Source: Anaeromyxobacter dehalogenans
Lineage (GTDB): Bacteria > Myxococcota_A > UBA9042 > DTJE01
Direction of reading: 5' to 3'
Length of the DNA: 20,779 nucleotides
Assembly (NCBI GenBank): GCA_020722625.1
Contig: DYKK01000015.1
Coordinates: 1-20,779 of the forward strand
Shown here: positions 7,181 through 16,661 of the stretch, piece by piece
Layout: every line of letters starts with the position of its first letter
Position numbering within the stretch: position 1 is the stretch's first letter
Notes under the pieces: model-generated
The model's input: the letters and a program-made list of their open reading frames with translations, nothing else
Told to the model about the DNA's origin: nothing
Database searches by the model: none
Program-made: the position numbers and the translations under genes

Positions 7181-8328
7181 GCCCGCCGCGGTCCGGGCCC
7201 CGCCTCCTGTTCGTGATCGGGACGCGGCCCGAGGCGATCAAGATGGCCCCGGTCATCGCCGCGTGCCGCCGGCACCGGGCGTGCGGGGCGGTCCGCGTCT
7301 GCGCCACGGCCCAGCACCGGGAGATCCTGGACCCCTTCCTCGACGAGTTCGGGATCGTGCCGGACGTGGACCTCGACGTGATGCGCGAGGACCAGACCCC
7401 CACCGAGGTGGCGGCCCGGGTCCTTCGGGGCCTGGACCCCGTCCTCGACCGGGAGAGGCCGGACATCGTGGGGGTCCAGGGGGACACGACCTCGGCCATG
7501 GCCGCGGCGCTCGCCGCGTTCCACCGCCGCATCCCGGTGGCCCACGTGGAGGCGGGCCTGCGGACCCCGGACCCCCTCGTCCCGTGGCCCGAGGAGATGA
7601 ACCGCCGCGTCCTCGGGCGCCTCGCCTCGCTGCACTTCGCGCCCACGGCCGGCGCGCGCCGGAACCTCCTGCGCGAGGGGGTCCCCGCCGGCCGGATCCT
7701 CGTGACCGGAAACCCAGGCGCCGACGCCCTGATCCGCGTCAAGCGCCGCCTCGACCGCGGCGGGACCCCGGTCGGGCTCGCGGGGGCGCCGCCTCTCCCC
7801 GCGAAGTACGTCCTGGTCACCTTGCACCGGCGCGAGAACCTCGGCCGGGGCATCGAGGGCGTGTGCCTCGCGCTCCTCGACCTCCTGGACCGGGACCCGG
7901 ACCTCGCGGTCGTGTGGCCGGTCCACCCCAATCCGTCCGTCCGCGAGACCGTGGACCGCGTCCTCGCCGGGGTCCGTGGCGGCGGCCGGCTCCACCTCGT
8001 CCCTCCCCTGCCCTACGCCGACTTCGTCGCGCTCATGGCCCGCTGTCATTTCGTGATCTCGGACTCGGGCGGGGTCCAGGAGGAGGCCCCGGCCCTGGGC
8101 CGGCCCGTGCTGTGCGCGCGCGACGTGACCGAGCGGCCCGAGGGGGTCCGCGCCGGCGCGGTCCGCCTCGTGGGGACCGACCGCGCCCGGATCGTCGAGG
8201 CCGCGATGGAACTCCTGTCCGACCCGTCCGCGGTCCGCCGCATGGCCCGCGAGCGCCTCCTGTACGGCGACGGCCACGCGGCCCCCCGCATCGCGCGGGC
8301 GTTGTGCGATCACGGTCTCTCCGGCTGA
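7177..8328 (+). CDS. wecB: UDP-N-acetylglucosamine 2-epimerase (non-hydrolysing)
   Basis: This 383-aa protein interconverts UDP-GlcNAc and UDP-ManNAc in the cytoplasm, a common entry to ManNAc-type sugars for surface glycans. Family hallmarks are GTRPEAIKMAPV (15-26), QGDTT (101-105), HVEAGLRT (123-130), PWPEEMNR (136-143), TLHRREN (215-221) and SDSGGVQEEAP (295-305). Residues matching the E. coli catalytic set are present: D103, E125, a Glu in the PEE pair at 139-140, and H217. The usual His before GDTT is Gln101 here. Start: ATG at 7177 overlaps the previous stop by 4 bp, with GGGGGA 6 nt upstream. Its last 19 bp overlap the end of the convergent second epimerase gene. Confidence 0.93.
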   Translation: MSPPRSGPRLLFVIGTRPEAIKMAPVIAACRRHRACGAVRVCATAQHREILDPFLDEFGIVPDVDLDVMREDQTPTEVAARVLRGLDPVLDRERPDIVGVQGDTTSAMAAALAAFHRRIPVAHVEAGLRTPDPLVPWPEEMNRRVLGRLASLHFAPTAGARRNLLREGVPAGRILVTGNPGADALIRVKRRLDRGGTPVGLAGAPPLPAKYVLVTLHRRENLGRGIEGVCLALLDLLDRDPDLAVVWPVHPNPSVRETVDRVLAGVRGGGRLHLVPPLPYADFVALMARCHFVISDSGGVQEEAPALGRPVLCARDVTERPEGVRAGAVRLVGTDRARIVEAAMELLSDPSAVRRMARERLLYGDGHAAPRIARALCDHGLSG

Positions 8329-9416
8329 GCCAGGACCGCCGCGATCCGCTCGGCCGTATGACCGTCGCCGTAGAGGCCCGTGGTGTCGGGCAGTCGCGAG
8401 GGGTCCGTGGCCAGGAATGCCTCGACGGCCCGCACGATCCGGTCCTCGTCCGTTCCCGCGAGCACGTTCCAGCCGGCCTCGACCGTCTCGACCCATTCGG
8501 TCTCCTCGCGCAGGGTGACGCACGGCACGCGGGCGTACAGGGCCTCCTTCTGGACGCCCCCGGAATCGGTGAGGATCACGACCGCGGATCGCTCCAGGGC
8601 CAGCATCTCGAGGTAGCCGACCGGGGGCGTCACGCGCACGGCCTCCCCGACCGGCAGGCCCTCCATCGCGGCCCGCACCCTGGGGTGGGCCGGGAAGACC
8701 ACCGGGAGGCGCTCCGCGACCCTCGACACCGCGGCCAGGATCCGCGCAAGGGCCTCGCGGTCGTCCGTGTTCTCGGCCCGATGGCACGTCATCAGGGCGA
8801 ACCGCCCGCGCGCGACCCCGAACCGCCCGGCCACGTCCACCCGCGCGTCCGCGGCCTCCCCGAACACCCGCACGCAGTCCGCCAGGATGTCCCCGACCCG
8901 GTGCACGCCCCGGGTCACCCCCTCGGCCGCGAGGTTGCGGACCGCGGTGTCGGACGCGCAGAAGTGCAGGTCCGCGACGTGGTCCGTGACCACCCGGTTC
9001 ACCTCCTCGGGCATCCGGCGATTGAACGAGCGCATCCCGGCCTCGACGTGGGCGAGCGGCAGATGCAGCTTCACTGCGGCCAACGCCCCGGCCAGCGTGG
9101 TGTTCGTGTCCCCGAAGACCACGACCCGGTCCGGCCGCTCCGCGAGGAGGACCTCCTCGATCCCGGCCAGCGCAGCCGCTGTCTGGCGGCCGTGCGTCCC
9201 GGACCCCACGTCCAGCCTGTAATCGGGTCGCGGGATCCCCATCTGCTCGAAGAAGACCTCCGACATCTCGGGGTCGTAGTGCTGGCCCGTGTGCAGGAGG
9301 CGCTCCTCCACGCCGGGGATCGCCCGCAGGGCCAGGCTCAGGGGCGCGGCCTTGATGAACTGCGGGCGGGCCCCGACCACGGTGACGACCTTGAGGGATG
9401 AAAGGGGATCGCCCAC
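8310..9416 (-). CDS. wecB: Second UDP-HexNAc 2-epimerase, WecB/WbpI type
   Basis: This 368-aa non-hydrolysing epimerase is only distantly similar to the plus-strand one. Motifs are GARPQFIKAAPL (15-26), HTGQHYD (42-48), GSGTHG (71-76), FGDTNTT (101-107), HVEAGMRSFNRRMPEEVNR (123-141), CHRAEN (211-216) and TDSGGVQKEAL (283-293). GTHG, SFNRRMPEE and the REETEWVET region recall WbpI-type enzymes acting on UDP-2,3-diacetamido sugars as well as plain UDP-GlcNAc epimerases, so the substrate is uncertain. D103, E125, a Glu in the PEE pair at 136-138, and H212 fit the catalytic set. The start is GTG at 9416 with GAGGG about 8 nt upstream; no better in-frame start is seen. It lies 13 bp after the exonuclease-like gene and appears to be the last gene of the pil operon. 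Its stop lies inside the opposing gene. Confidence 0.9.
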   Translation of the reverse strand: MGDPLSSLKVVTVVGARPQFIKAAPLSLALRAIPGVEERLLHTGQHYDPEMSEVFFEQMGIPRPDYRLDVGSGTHGRQTAAALAGIEEVLLAERPDRVVVFGDTNTTLAGALAAVKLHLPLAHVEAGMRSFNRRMPEEVNRVVTDHVADLHFCASDTAVRNLAAEGVTRGVHRVGDILADCVRVFGEAADARVDVAGRFGVARGRFALMTCHRAENTDDREALARILAAVSRVAERLPVVFPAHPRVRAAMEGLPVGEAVRVTPPVGYLEMLALERSAVVILTDSGGVQKEALYARVPCVTLREETEWVETVEAGWNVLAGTDEDRIVRAVEAFLATDPSRLPDTTGLYGDGHTAERIAAVLAQPERP

Positions 9417-9429
9417 GCCCGCGCCCTCG

Positions 9430-10410
9430 TCAGAACAAGGAAAGTTGCGCCTCCCGGTACAGGGCCCCGGCCTCGACCCCCTTGCCCCGAAGCGCCGCGG
9501 CGAACTCCTCGGCCCACGTCCCGACCGTGAACACCCGGCGGGGTCCGGTGACCTCCACGAAGTGCATCAGTCCCGCGAAGTCGAGGTGGCCGGCCAGGGG
9601 GATCCCCTCCTCGACGCGCACGCGCGCCAGGGCGTCCGGGGCCAGGGCCAGTCCCGAGACCCAGAAGAGCCTCGCCCGCTTCAGCCGCCGGATGGACGGC
9701 GAGGACCGCAGGTGCTCGGGGAAGACCATCGCCGAATCGCGCCGCGGGCTCCCCTTGAAGACCCGCGCGGGTCCCGGGTCGAAGCCCAGGGAGCGGTACA
9801 CCCGGTCCACGCGCGCCACGGACGGGTGCACCACGACCGGCAATCCGGCGTCCGTCAGGCACCGGACGACCTCCTGGGCCTTGCCGGCCGGCGAGGCCAG
9901 GAACACCGGAGTCACGCCGTCCGCGATGGCCCTGGACGCGGCCTCCACGATCCGGGCCCGCGCCTCGGCCCGCGCCGGGAAGGCGAAGTCCGGCCTCCCA
10001 TACGCGGTCTTCAGGACCAGGGTCTCCGCGTGCGCGAACTGAGCGGGCTCCGCGAGGGGGTGGCCCTCCACGCACACGTTGTTCGCGTACAGGACCGTTC
10101 CGAGGTCGCATTCGACCACGACCTGCGCGGACCCGGGCATGAAGCCCGCGGGCACCAGGGTCAGTTCGAGCGGTCCCACACTGATGCGTCTCCCGTACGG
10201 GACCACCAGGGCCTGGAACCCCGCCCGAGAGACCCGCAGGAGCGCCCTTGTCCGGTCCGTGCACAGGGCGTGCGTGTGTCGCCAGGCCTCCCGGACCCGC
10301 GCCGAGGACACGAAGGACATCACGTCGTGCCGCCCCGCGTCGAACCACAGGACGGAGCCGACCAGGTGGACGCCCTGGTCCCACTCGAATGCGACCGGGC
10401 TGCTTGCCAT
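9430..10410 (-). CDS. Degenerate MBL-fold/beta-CASP exonuclease-like protein (probable pseudoenzyme)
   Basis: This 326-aa protein follows the layout of SNM1/YSH1-like ligase-associated exonucleases. It has LPVPYGxxIxxGxLxLxLVPAGxxxGSAQ-like strands (residues 68-96), a central beta-CASP-like part and the C-terminal GHLDFAGLMHFVEVTGPRRVF segment. The metal sites appear lost. The HxHxDH region reads MSFVSSARV (31-39), the usual His in PAGHxxGSAQ is F90, and the SGD strand reads YANNV (108-112). The late HG is GTW (297-299); only H275 of the SDHAD-like motif remains. The frame is intact with ordinary codon use, so it seems maintained. ATG at 10410 follows GGGGGAGGG at a very short distance; upstream in-frame codons offer nothing better. 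It sits 43 bp after pilS and 13 bp before the epimerase gene. Nuclease activity is doubtful; a binding or scaffold role is inference. Confidence 0.78.
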   Translation of the reverse strand: MASSPVAFEWDQGVHLVGSVLWFDAGRHDVMSFVSSARVREAWRHTHALCTDRTRALLRVSRAGFQALVVPYGRRISVGPLELTLVPAGFMPGSAQVVVECDLGTVLYANNVCVEGHPLAEPAQFAHAETLVLKTAYGRPDFAFPARAEARARIVEAASRAIADGVTPVFLASPAGKAQEVVRCLTDAGLPVVVHPSVARVDRVYRSLGFDPGPARVFKGSPRRDSAMVFPEHLRSSPSIRRLKRARLFWVSGLALAPDALARVRVEEGIPLAGHLDFAGLMHFVEVTGPRRVFTVGTWAEEFAAALRGKGVEAGALYREAQLSLF

Positions 10411-10453
10411 ACCCTCCCCCCGAACACCGGAGGCGCGTCCAAATGATAAACGC

Positions 10454-12127
10454 TTACGAAGACGGAGTTGAATATTCCGGCAACCGGATGCTGAAGCGCG
10501 TCCCCACGTTGGGGTCCGACCAGACCTCGACGCGCCCCCCGTGTTCCTCGACGACGCGGGCCACCACCGCGAGGCCCAGCCCCGTCCCGCCCGCCTTCGT
10601 CGTGAAGAAGGCATCGAAGACCTTGTCCAGGTCCTCGCGGGGGATGCCGTGCCCGTTGTCCGTCACCGTGACGACGACCGTCTTCATCCCGGGGACCTCC
10701 CCGGGCTCGCGCCAGGCGGCCGCCCGGAGGCGCCCCCCGTCGGGCATGGCCTCCACGGCGTTGCGGGCCAGATTCAGGAAGACCCGGTACAGCCTCTGGG
10801 AGTCCCCGAACACCATCGCATCCGGTTCCACGTCCAGGTCCACCTCGATCCGGGCCGCGGCCGGGTCCGCCCGGACCACCTCGACCACCTCCGACAGCAG
10901 GTCGGCCACCCGAACCGGCGCCTTCTCGCCGACCTTGGGCCTCGCATAGTCCAGCAGGTCCGACACCCACAGGTTCAACCGCTCCGTCTCGCGGATCACG
11001 ATCCCGACGGCCTGCCTCTCGTCGGCCGCGATCCCCTGCGACAGCCCGATCATCTGGGCCGACGCCGAGATCGCGGCCAGGGGGTTGCGGATCTCGTGGG
11101 CCACGACCGCCGCCAGTTTTCCGATCGTGGCCAGGCGTTCCTCGGCCTTCAGGCGCGCCTCCATCTGCTTGATCAGGGACACGTCCTCGACCGCGAGGAT
11201 GCGTCCGATCATCCGGCCGGCCGCGGACATCAGCGGCGTCACGGTCACGAGGAGCGACCGCGACCGTCCCCCTTCCGTCCGGCGTTCCACCTCGAACACG
11301 GACCGGCCGGAGGCCACGGCGTCCGCGGCCTCCGGGAAGACCTCCCGCACCAGCCTCCCCCTCGCGCGCCGGTCCGACACCCCGAGGAACGCCTCCGCGG
11401 CCCGGTTCAGGTGGAGGACGCGGTGGTCCAGCCGGCACGTCACGATCCCGCTCGCGACCGAGGTCAGGATGCTCTGGTGCAGTTGTCGCAGGTCTTCGAG
11501 GCTCACGCGGTATCGCTCGCGCTGGATCTCGGACCGGCGGACCTGCTCCGCGAGGTAGTTCGCCAGGAACCCGACCGCCGCGAATCCCATGACGTTGGTC
11601 CCGATCGAGGAAAGGATCGAATAGAGCGACCCCTGGATCAGGAAGTCCGCGAGGAAGGTGGGGCTCGTCAGGACCCGCGTTTCATACAGCCCCATCACGC
11701 CCAGGAAGGCGCAGGACACGAGCGCCGAAAACAGGGTCCCGCCCCTCCCCACGGTCACGCTCGCGATGATGATCGTCAGCGAGAAGAAGAAGGTGAACGC
11801 GGACTGGGTCCCGCCCGTGACGCCGACCATGATCGCCGCGAACAGGCAGTCCTGGGTCATCATGAGGAAGGCGACGGTCCGCAGGCCCCGCAAGGTCTGG
11901 ACCGAATACAGGGCCGGGAAATACAGGGCCGAGGGGATCAGGCCCATGATCCCGACCCAGATCAGGACGGTCCGGATCCCCCGCAGGTAGGTGAGCCTCA
12001 CGTCCCCGGTGAGGAGGGTCGTGGCCGCGACCAGGATCAACATCGTGGCGATGCGCGTGAACGCGAGCCACAGGAGTTTTCGCCGCAGCGCGGCCACGCC
12101 GGCCGATTCCCGCAACTCCAAGGGCAT
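10454..12127 (-). CDS. pilS: Membrane sensor histidine kinase, PilS-like
   Basis: This 557-aa protein has about six hydrophobic segments (residues ~20-190), then a PAS domain (about 205-320, starting LEDLRQLHQSILTSVASGIV). HisKA and HATPase_c domains follow. The H-box is AHEIRNPLAAI (phospho-acceptor H344), the N-box is NLARNAVEAM (N456), G1 is TDNGHGIP (489-496), and the F/G2 region is FFTTKAGGTGLGLA (507-520). In pseudomonads and myxobacteria PilS phosphorylates the sigma54 activator PilR and tunes pilA expression. Its place after pilB-pilT-pilC supports the PilS assignment, but no response regulator follows in this window. The start is uncertain: ATG at 12127 has no clear ribosome binding site, and a TTG at 12193 preceded by GGAGG would add 22 residues. 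The 142 bp after pilC hold no other recognisable feature. Confidence 0.86.
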   Translation of the reverse strand: MPLELRESAGVAALRRKLLWLAFTRIATMLILVAATTLLTGDVRLTYLRGIRTVLIWVGIMGLIPSALYFPALYSVQTLRGLRTVAFLMMTQDCLFAAIMVGVTGGTQSAFTFFFSLTIIIASVTVGRGGTLFSALVSCAFLGVMGLYETRVLTSPTFLADFLIQGSLYSILSSIGTNVMGFAAVGFLANYLAEQVRRSEIQRERYRVSLEDLRQLHQSILTSVASGIVTCRLDHRVLHLNRAAEAFLGVSDRRARGRLVREVFPEAADAVASGRSVFEVERRTEGGRSRSLLVTVTPLMSAAGRMIGRILAVEDVSLIKQMEARLKAEERLATIGKLAAVVAHEIRNPLAAISASAQMIGLSQGIAADERQAVGIVIRETERLNLWVSDLLDYARPKVGEKAPVRVADLLSEVVEVVRADPAAARIEVDLDVEPDAMVFGDSQRLYRVFLNLARNAVEAMPDGGRLRAAAWREPGEVPGMKTVVVTVTDNGHGIPREDLDKVFDAFFTTKAGGTGLGLAVVARVVEEHGGRVEVWSDPNVGTRFSIRLPEYSTPSS

Positions 12128-12269
12128 CACGTCCGAGATGATGGCGGGGGTATGGTCGGTAATAGGCCCGTGCGTGTCCTGCCCCTGCTCCAAACCACGG
12201 CCTCCACGTCCCAAGCGAGCCACCGACGCCTGTTGGACATCCAGGGGTCCCCGGGGCATCGCGCCCCGG

Positions 12270-13484
12270 TCACCGCCGGGCCAGGTTCTCCGCCATCCCG
12301 AAGATGGGCAGGTACATCGCGATCAGCACGAACCCCACCATCCCGCCGATGACGATCATGACCATCGGCTCGATCAGCGAGGTGAGCCCGTCCACCGAGG
12401 CGTCCACCTCGTCGTCGTAGAAGTCCGCGATCTTCCCGAGCATCACGTCCATCGCGCCCGTGGATTCGCCGACCGCGATCATCTGGACCACCATCTTGGG
12501 GAAGACGCGGGCCTCCTCGAGCGGGCCCGCGATGTTCTTGCCCTCGGCCACGCGCGCCCGCGTGTACAGGATGCCCTGCTCGATGACGCGGTTCCCGGAC
12601 GACCGGGCCGAGACCTCGAGCGCGTCCAGGATGGGGACGCCGCTCGCGATCAGGGTCCCGAGCGTGCGGGTCAGGCGCGCAATGCCGGACTTGCGGATCA
12701 GGGGTCCGACCACCGGGATGCGCAGGAGCCCGGCGTCAATCAGGTACCGCCCGCGCGGGTTGCGCCGGGCCATCACGAACGCCACGATGCAACCCACGAT
12801 CACGAGCAGGATGAAGGGCAGGTAGTGCAGGAAGTTCTCGGACAGGTTGACCACGAACTGGGTCAACGCGGGGAGTTCCCGGTTCCCGACGCTCTTGAAG
12901 ATCGCCGCGAACGACGGGATGACCTTCCACAACAGGACGAACATGATCCCGCCCGCCGCGGTGAGCACGAAGGTCGGGTAGCGAAGGGCCGCCTTCACCT
13001 TCGCCTTCAGTTTCATGGATTTCTCGAGGTACTGCGCGAGCCGCTGGAGGATGGTGTCCAGGACGCCGCCGACCTCGCCGGCCGCCACCATGCTGACGAA
13101 AAGGTCATCGAAGACCTTGGGGTACTTCTTGAGGGCGTCCGCCAGGGTGCTGCCCGCCTCGACATGGGCCTTGACGCCATAGACGACCTTCTGGAAGGCG
13201 CGGTCCGGTTCCTGCGCGGCGAGGATGTCCAGGCACTGGACCAGCGGCAGCCCCGCGTCAATCATGGTGGACAGCTGCCGCGTGAAGACCACGAGGCTCT
13301 TGGTCTTCACGCCGCCGAGCCCCGGGAGGCGGATCTCGATCTGGCCGAGGGACTTGCGGACCTTCGTGGGGGTGATCTGCATCCCGCGCAGGCGCGCCTG
13401 GACCTCTTCGAGGGTCCGCGCGTCCAGGACCCCGGACCTCACCTGGCCCTCGGCGGTCGTCCCTTCCCACACGAACTTGGCCAT
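12270..13484 (-). CDS. pilC: Type IV pilus inner-membrane platform protein PilC
   Basis: This 404-aa protein is the polytopic T2SF/GspF-family platform that couples the PilB and PilT motors to pilin extraction or reinsertion. It has the typical N-terminal cytoplasmic segment (MAKFVWEGTTAEGQ), two homologous T2SF domains (about 70-195 and 270-400) and three membrane helices: ALRYPTFVLTAAGGIMFVLLW, FILLVIVGCIVAFV, and a C-terminal IVIGGMVGFVLIAMYLPIF. FTRQLSTMIDAGLPLVQ and LGTLIASGVPILDAL are the family signatures. Length is normal. ATG at 13484 has GGAGG 5 nt upstream, and the gene begins 26 bp after the pilT stop. Confidence 0.95.
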   Translation of the reverse strand: MAKFVWEGTTAEGQVRSGVLDARTLEEVQARLRGMQITPTKVRKSLGQIEIRLPGLGGVKTKSLVVFTRQLSTMIDAGLPLVQCLDILAAQEPDRAFQKVVYGVKAHVEAGSTLADALKKYPKVFDDLFVSMVAAGEVGGVLDTILQRLAQYLEKSMKLKAKVKAALRYPTFVLTAAGGIMFVLLWKVIPSFAAIFKSVGNRELPALTQFVVNLSENFLHYLPFILLVIVGCIVAFVMARRNPRGRYLIDAGLLRIPVVGPLIRKSGIARLTRTLGTLIASGVPILDALEVSARSSGNRVIEQGILYTRARVAEGKNIAGPLEEARVFPKMVVQMIAVGESTGAMDVMLGKIADFYDDEVDASVDGLTSLIEPMVMIVIGGMVGFVLIAMYLPIFGMAENLARR

Positions 13485-13510
13485 GAGCACCTCCGACGGC
13501 TGCGAGGCCG

Positions 13511-14641
13511 CTACTTCGCGGGCGTCCCTCCAGACTGCGCCATCATCTGAAGCAACTCCTCGAGGTCCCCGGCCCGGGCCACCGCCTCCTCGCGACTGAT
13601 GACCCGATTCTGCCACAGTTTCAGCAGGGACTGGTTCATCGTCTGCATCCCGTACTTCGCCTGCCCCATCTGCATCTGCGAGTAGATCTGGTGGATCTTC
13701 CCTTCGCGAATCAGGTTGCGGATCGCCGGATTTGGGACCATGCACTCGAGGGCGAGGACCCGGCCCCGGCCGTCCATCCGGGGCATCAGTTGCTGGACCA
13801 GGATCCCTTCGAGCACGAACGACATCTGCGTACGGACCCGCTCCTGCTGGTCGCTGGGGAAGAGGTCCATCACGCGGTGGATCGTCTGGGCCGCGCTGTT
13901 CGTGTGGAGGGTCGAGAGGACGAGGTGCCCGGTCTCGGACAGGCGGAGCGCGGTCTCCATGGTTTCGAGGTCGCGGATCTCCCCGACCAGCACCACGTCC
14001 GGGTCCTGGCGCATCACGTAGCGGAGCGCGTCGTGGAAGGTCTCGGTGTCCGAGCCGACCTCGCGCTGGTTCACGATACAGTTCTTGTGGGTGTGCAGGT
14101 ACTCGATCGGGTCCTCGATGGTGATGATGTGCCCGCGCCGGCGCTGGTTGATCACGTCCACCATCGCCGCGAGGGTCGTGGACTTCCCGGACCCGGTCGG
14201 CCCCGTGACCAGGATGAGGCCGCGCGGTTTGTCCACCATCTGGTGCACCACGGAGGGGAGCCCCAGTTCCTCGAACGTCATGATGCGCGTGGGGATCAGG
14301 CGGACCGCACCCGCCACCGAACCCCGCTGCCGGAAGAAGTTGGCCCGGAACCGACTGACGCCCTTCCACTGGAAGGACAGGTCAATCTCGTTGCGTTCCT
14401 CGAAGCGCTTCTTCTGGCCCTCGGTCAGCACCGAGTAGCACAGGCGCTGCACATCCGCGGGCTTCAGGGGCGGGATCTTCAGCGGGTACAGCGAGCCGTC
14501 CACCCGCAACTGCGGCGGCGTCCCCGCGGTCAGGTGGAGGTCCGAGGCCCCCTTCTCGACCATCACCTTCAGGAGTTGATGAATGTCGAGGGCCGCGGTG
14601 GAGGTGGTGGTCGTGACCCCTCGGGCACGTTCGTCCATCAT
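13511..14641 (-). CDS. pilT: Type IV pilus retraction ATPase PilT
   Basis: This 376-aa hexameric ATPase powers pilus depolymerisation and retraction at the inner-membrane base. Present are the N-terminal LLKVMVEKGASDLHLTAG region, Walker A GPTGSGKST (147-155), the Asp box IEDPIEYLH (175-183), Walker B VLVGEIRD (217-224) and the His box STLHTN (243-248). The C-terminal AIRNLIREGK motif, needed for retraction in studied PilTs, is intact, which separates it from PilB. Paired ATGs at 14641 and 14638, or a GTG at 14662, are possible starts. None has a clear Shine-Dalgarno sequence, and a G-quadruplex motif (14653-14671) covers the GTG, so I favour 14641. It lies 52 bp after the pilB stop. Confidence 0.95.
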   Translation of the reverse strand: MMDERARGVTTTTSTAALDIHQLLKVMVEKGASDLHLTAGTPPQLRVDGSLYPLKIPPLKPADVQRLCYSVLTEGQKKRFEERNEIDLSFQWKGVSRFRANFFRQRGSVAGAVRLIPTRIMTFEELGLPSVVHQMVDKPRGLILVTGPTGSGKSTTLAAMVDVINQRRRGHIITIEDPIEYLHTHKNCIVNQREVGSDTETFHDALRYVMRQDPDVVLVGEIRDLETMETALRLSETGHLVLSTLHTNSAAQTIHRVMDLFPSDQQERVRTQMSFVLEGILVQQLMPRMDGRGRVLALECMVPNPAIRNLIREGKIHQIYSQMQMGQAKYGMQTMNQSLLKLWQNRVISREEAVARAGDLEELLQMMAQSGGTPAK

Positions 14642-14652
14642 CGCTCTGCCGT

Positions 14653-14671
14653 CCCGACCCACCCCCCGCCC
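14653..14671 (-). promoter_or_regulatory. Potential G-quadruplex upstream of pilT
   Basis: Read on the minus (mRNA) strand, four G-tracts GGG-C-GGGGGG-T-GGG-TC-GGG fit the G3+N1-7 consensus with loops of 1, 1 and 2 nt. It ends 11 nt before the ATG of pilT. Whether it folds is not known. Confidence 0.5.
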
Positions 14672-14693
14672 GCCGGTTCCCTTCCGGAGGTCG

Positions 14694-16466
<1,773 letters not shown>

Positions 16467-16486
16467 TCGAGAAACCTCCGGAATCG

Positions 16487-16509
16487 CCCGCCCCCCCCAC
16501 CACCCGCCC
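16487..16509 (-). promoter_or_regulatory. Potential G-quadruplex with a G8 run in the pilB leader
   Basis: On the mRNA strand the tracts GGG-C-GGG-TGGT-G8-C-GGG satisfy the G-quadruplex consensus with loops of 1, 4 and 1 nt. The motif ends 7 nt before the GGAGG of pilB (16475-16479), so a folded form could affect ribosome access. The G8 homopolymer (16491-16498) may also be prone to slippage. Confidence 0.5.
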
Positions 16510-16539
16510 TGGAGCGGAAAGAACCCCGAATCTGCAAGG

Positions 16540-16568
16540 ATTATAGGGGCGATCCCCGGGGGTGTCAA
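16540..16568 (-). promoter_or_regulatory. Consensus sigma70 promoter of the pil operon
   Basis: On the minus strand TTGACA (16568-16563) and TATAAT (16545-16540) are separated by exactly 17 bp, a perfect match to the sigma70 consensus. Transcription would start near 16533, giving a leader of about 67 nt before pilB. The spacer holds the palindrome CCCCGGGG (16554-16561), a possible operator. Confidence 0.85.
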
Positions 16569-16612
16569 AGAAAGGGGCGACCCCTGATTCGCCGCCTCGA
16601 CGGCGGCGAATC
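16568..16612 (-). terminator. Double-hairpin terminator of the lipoprotein operon
   Basis: Read leftward after the 56-aa lipoprotein gene, a perfect 11-bp stem (GATTCGCCGCC at 16586-16596 paired with 16602-16612, 5-nt loop) is followed directly by an AGGGG/CCCCT hairpin (16573-16577 with 16581-16585). A T-rich tail TTTCTTT comes next. This fits intrinsic termination. The tail runs into the -35 box of the pil promoter. Confidence 0.7.
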
Positions 16613-16661
16613 CGGATTTCGGATTGCGGTGGATTGGGGCGGCCCACGACCCGCACGCCCG

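Noticed and set aside
5402..8787. Long minus-strand open frames across the glycan genes
   Set aside because: They are low-complexity shadows opposite genes with intact catalytic motifs.
7149..9401. Plus-strand 750-codon open frame across both epimerase genes
   Set aside because: It reads out of frame through wecB and antisense through the second epimerase, giving Pro/Arg/Gly-rich nonsense.
12128..12269. Separate promoter or small gene between pilC and pilS
   Set aside because: No convincing -35/-10 pair, sigma54 site or short gene with a ribosome binding site was found; the space may partly belong to an extended pilS.
10541..12352. Plus-strand open frame opposite pilS
   Set aside because: It is an Arg/His/Gln-rich antisense translation with no start signals; PilS motifs are on the other strand.
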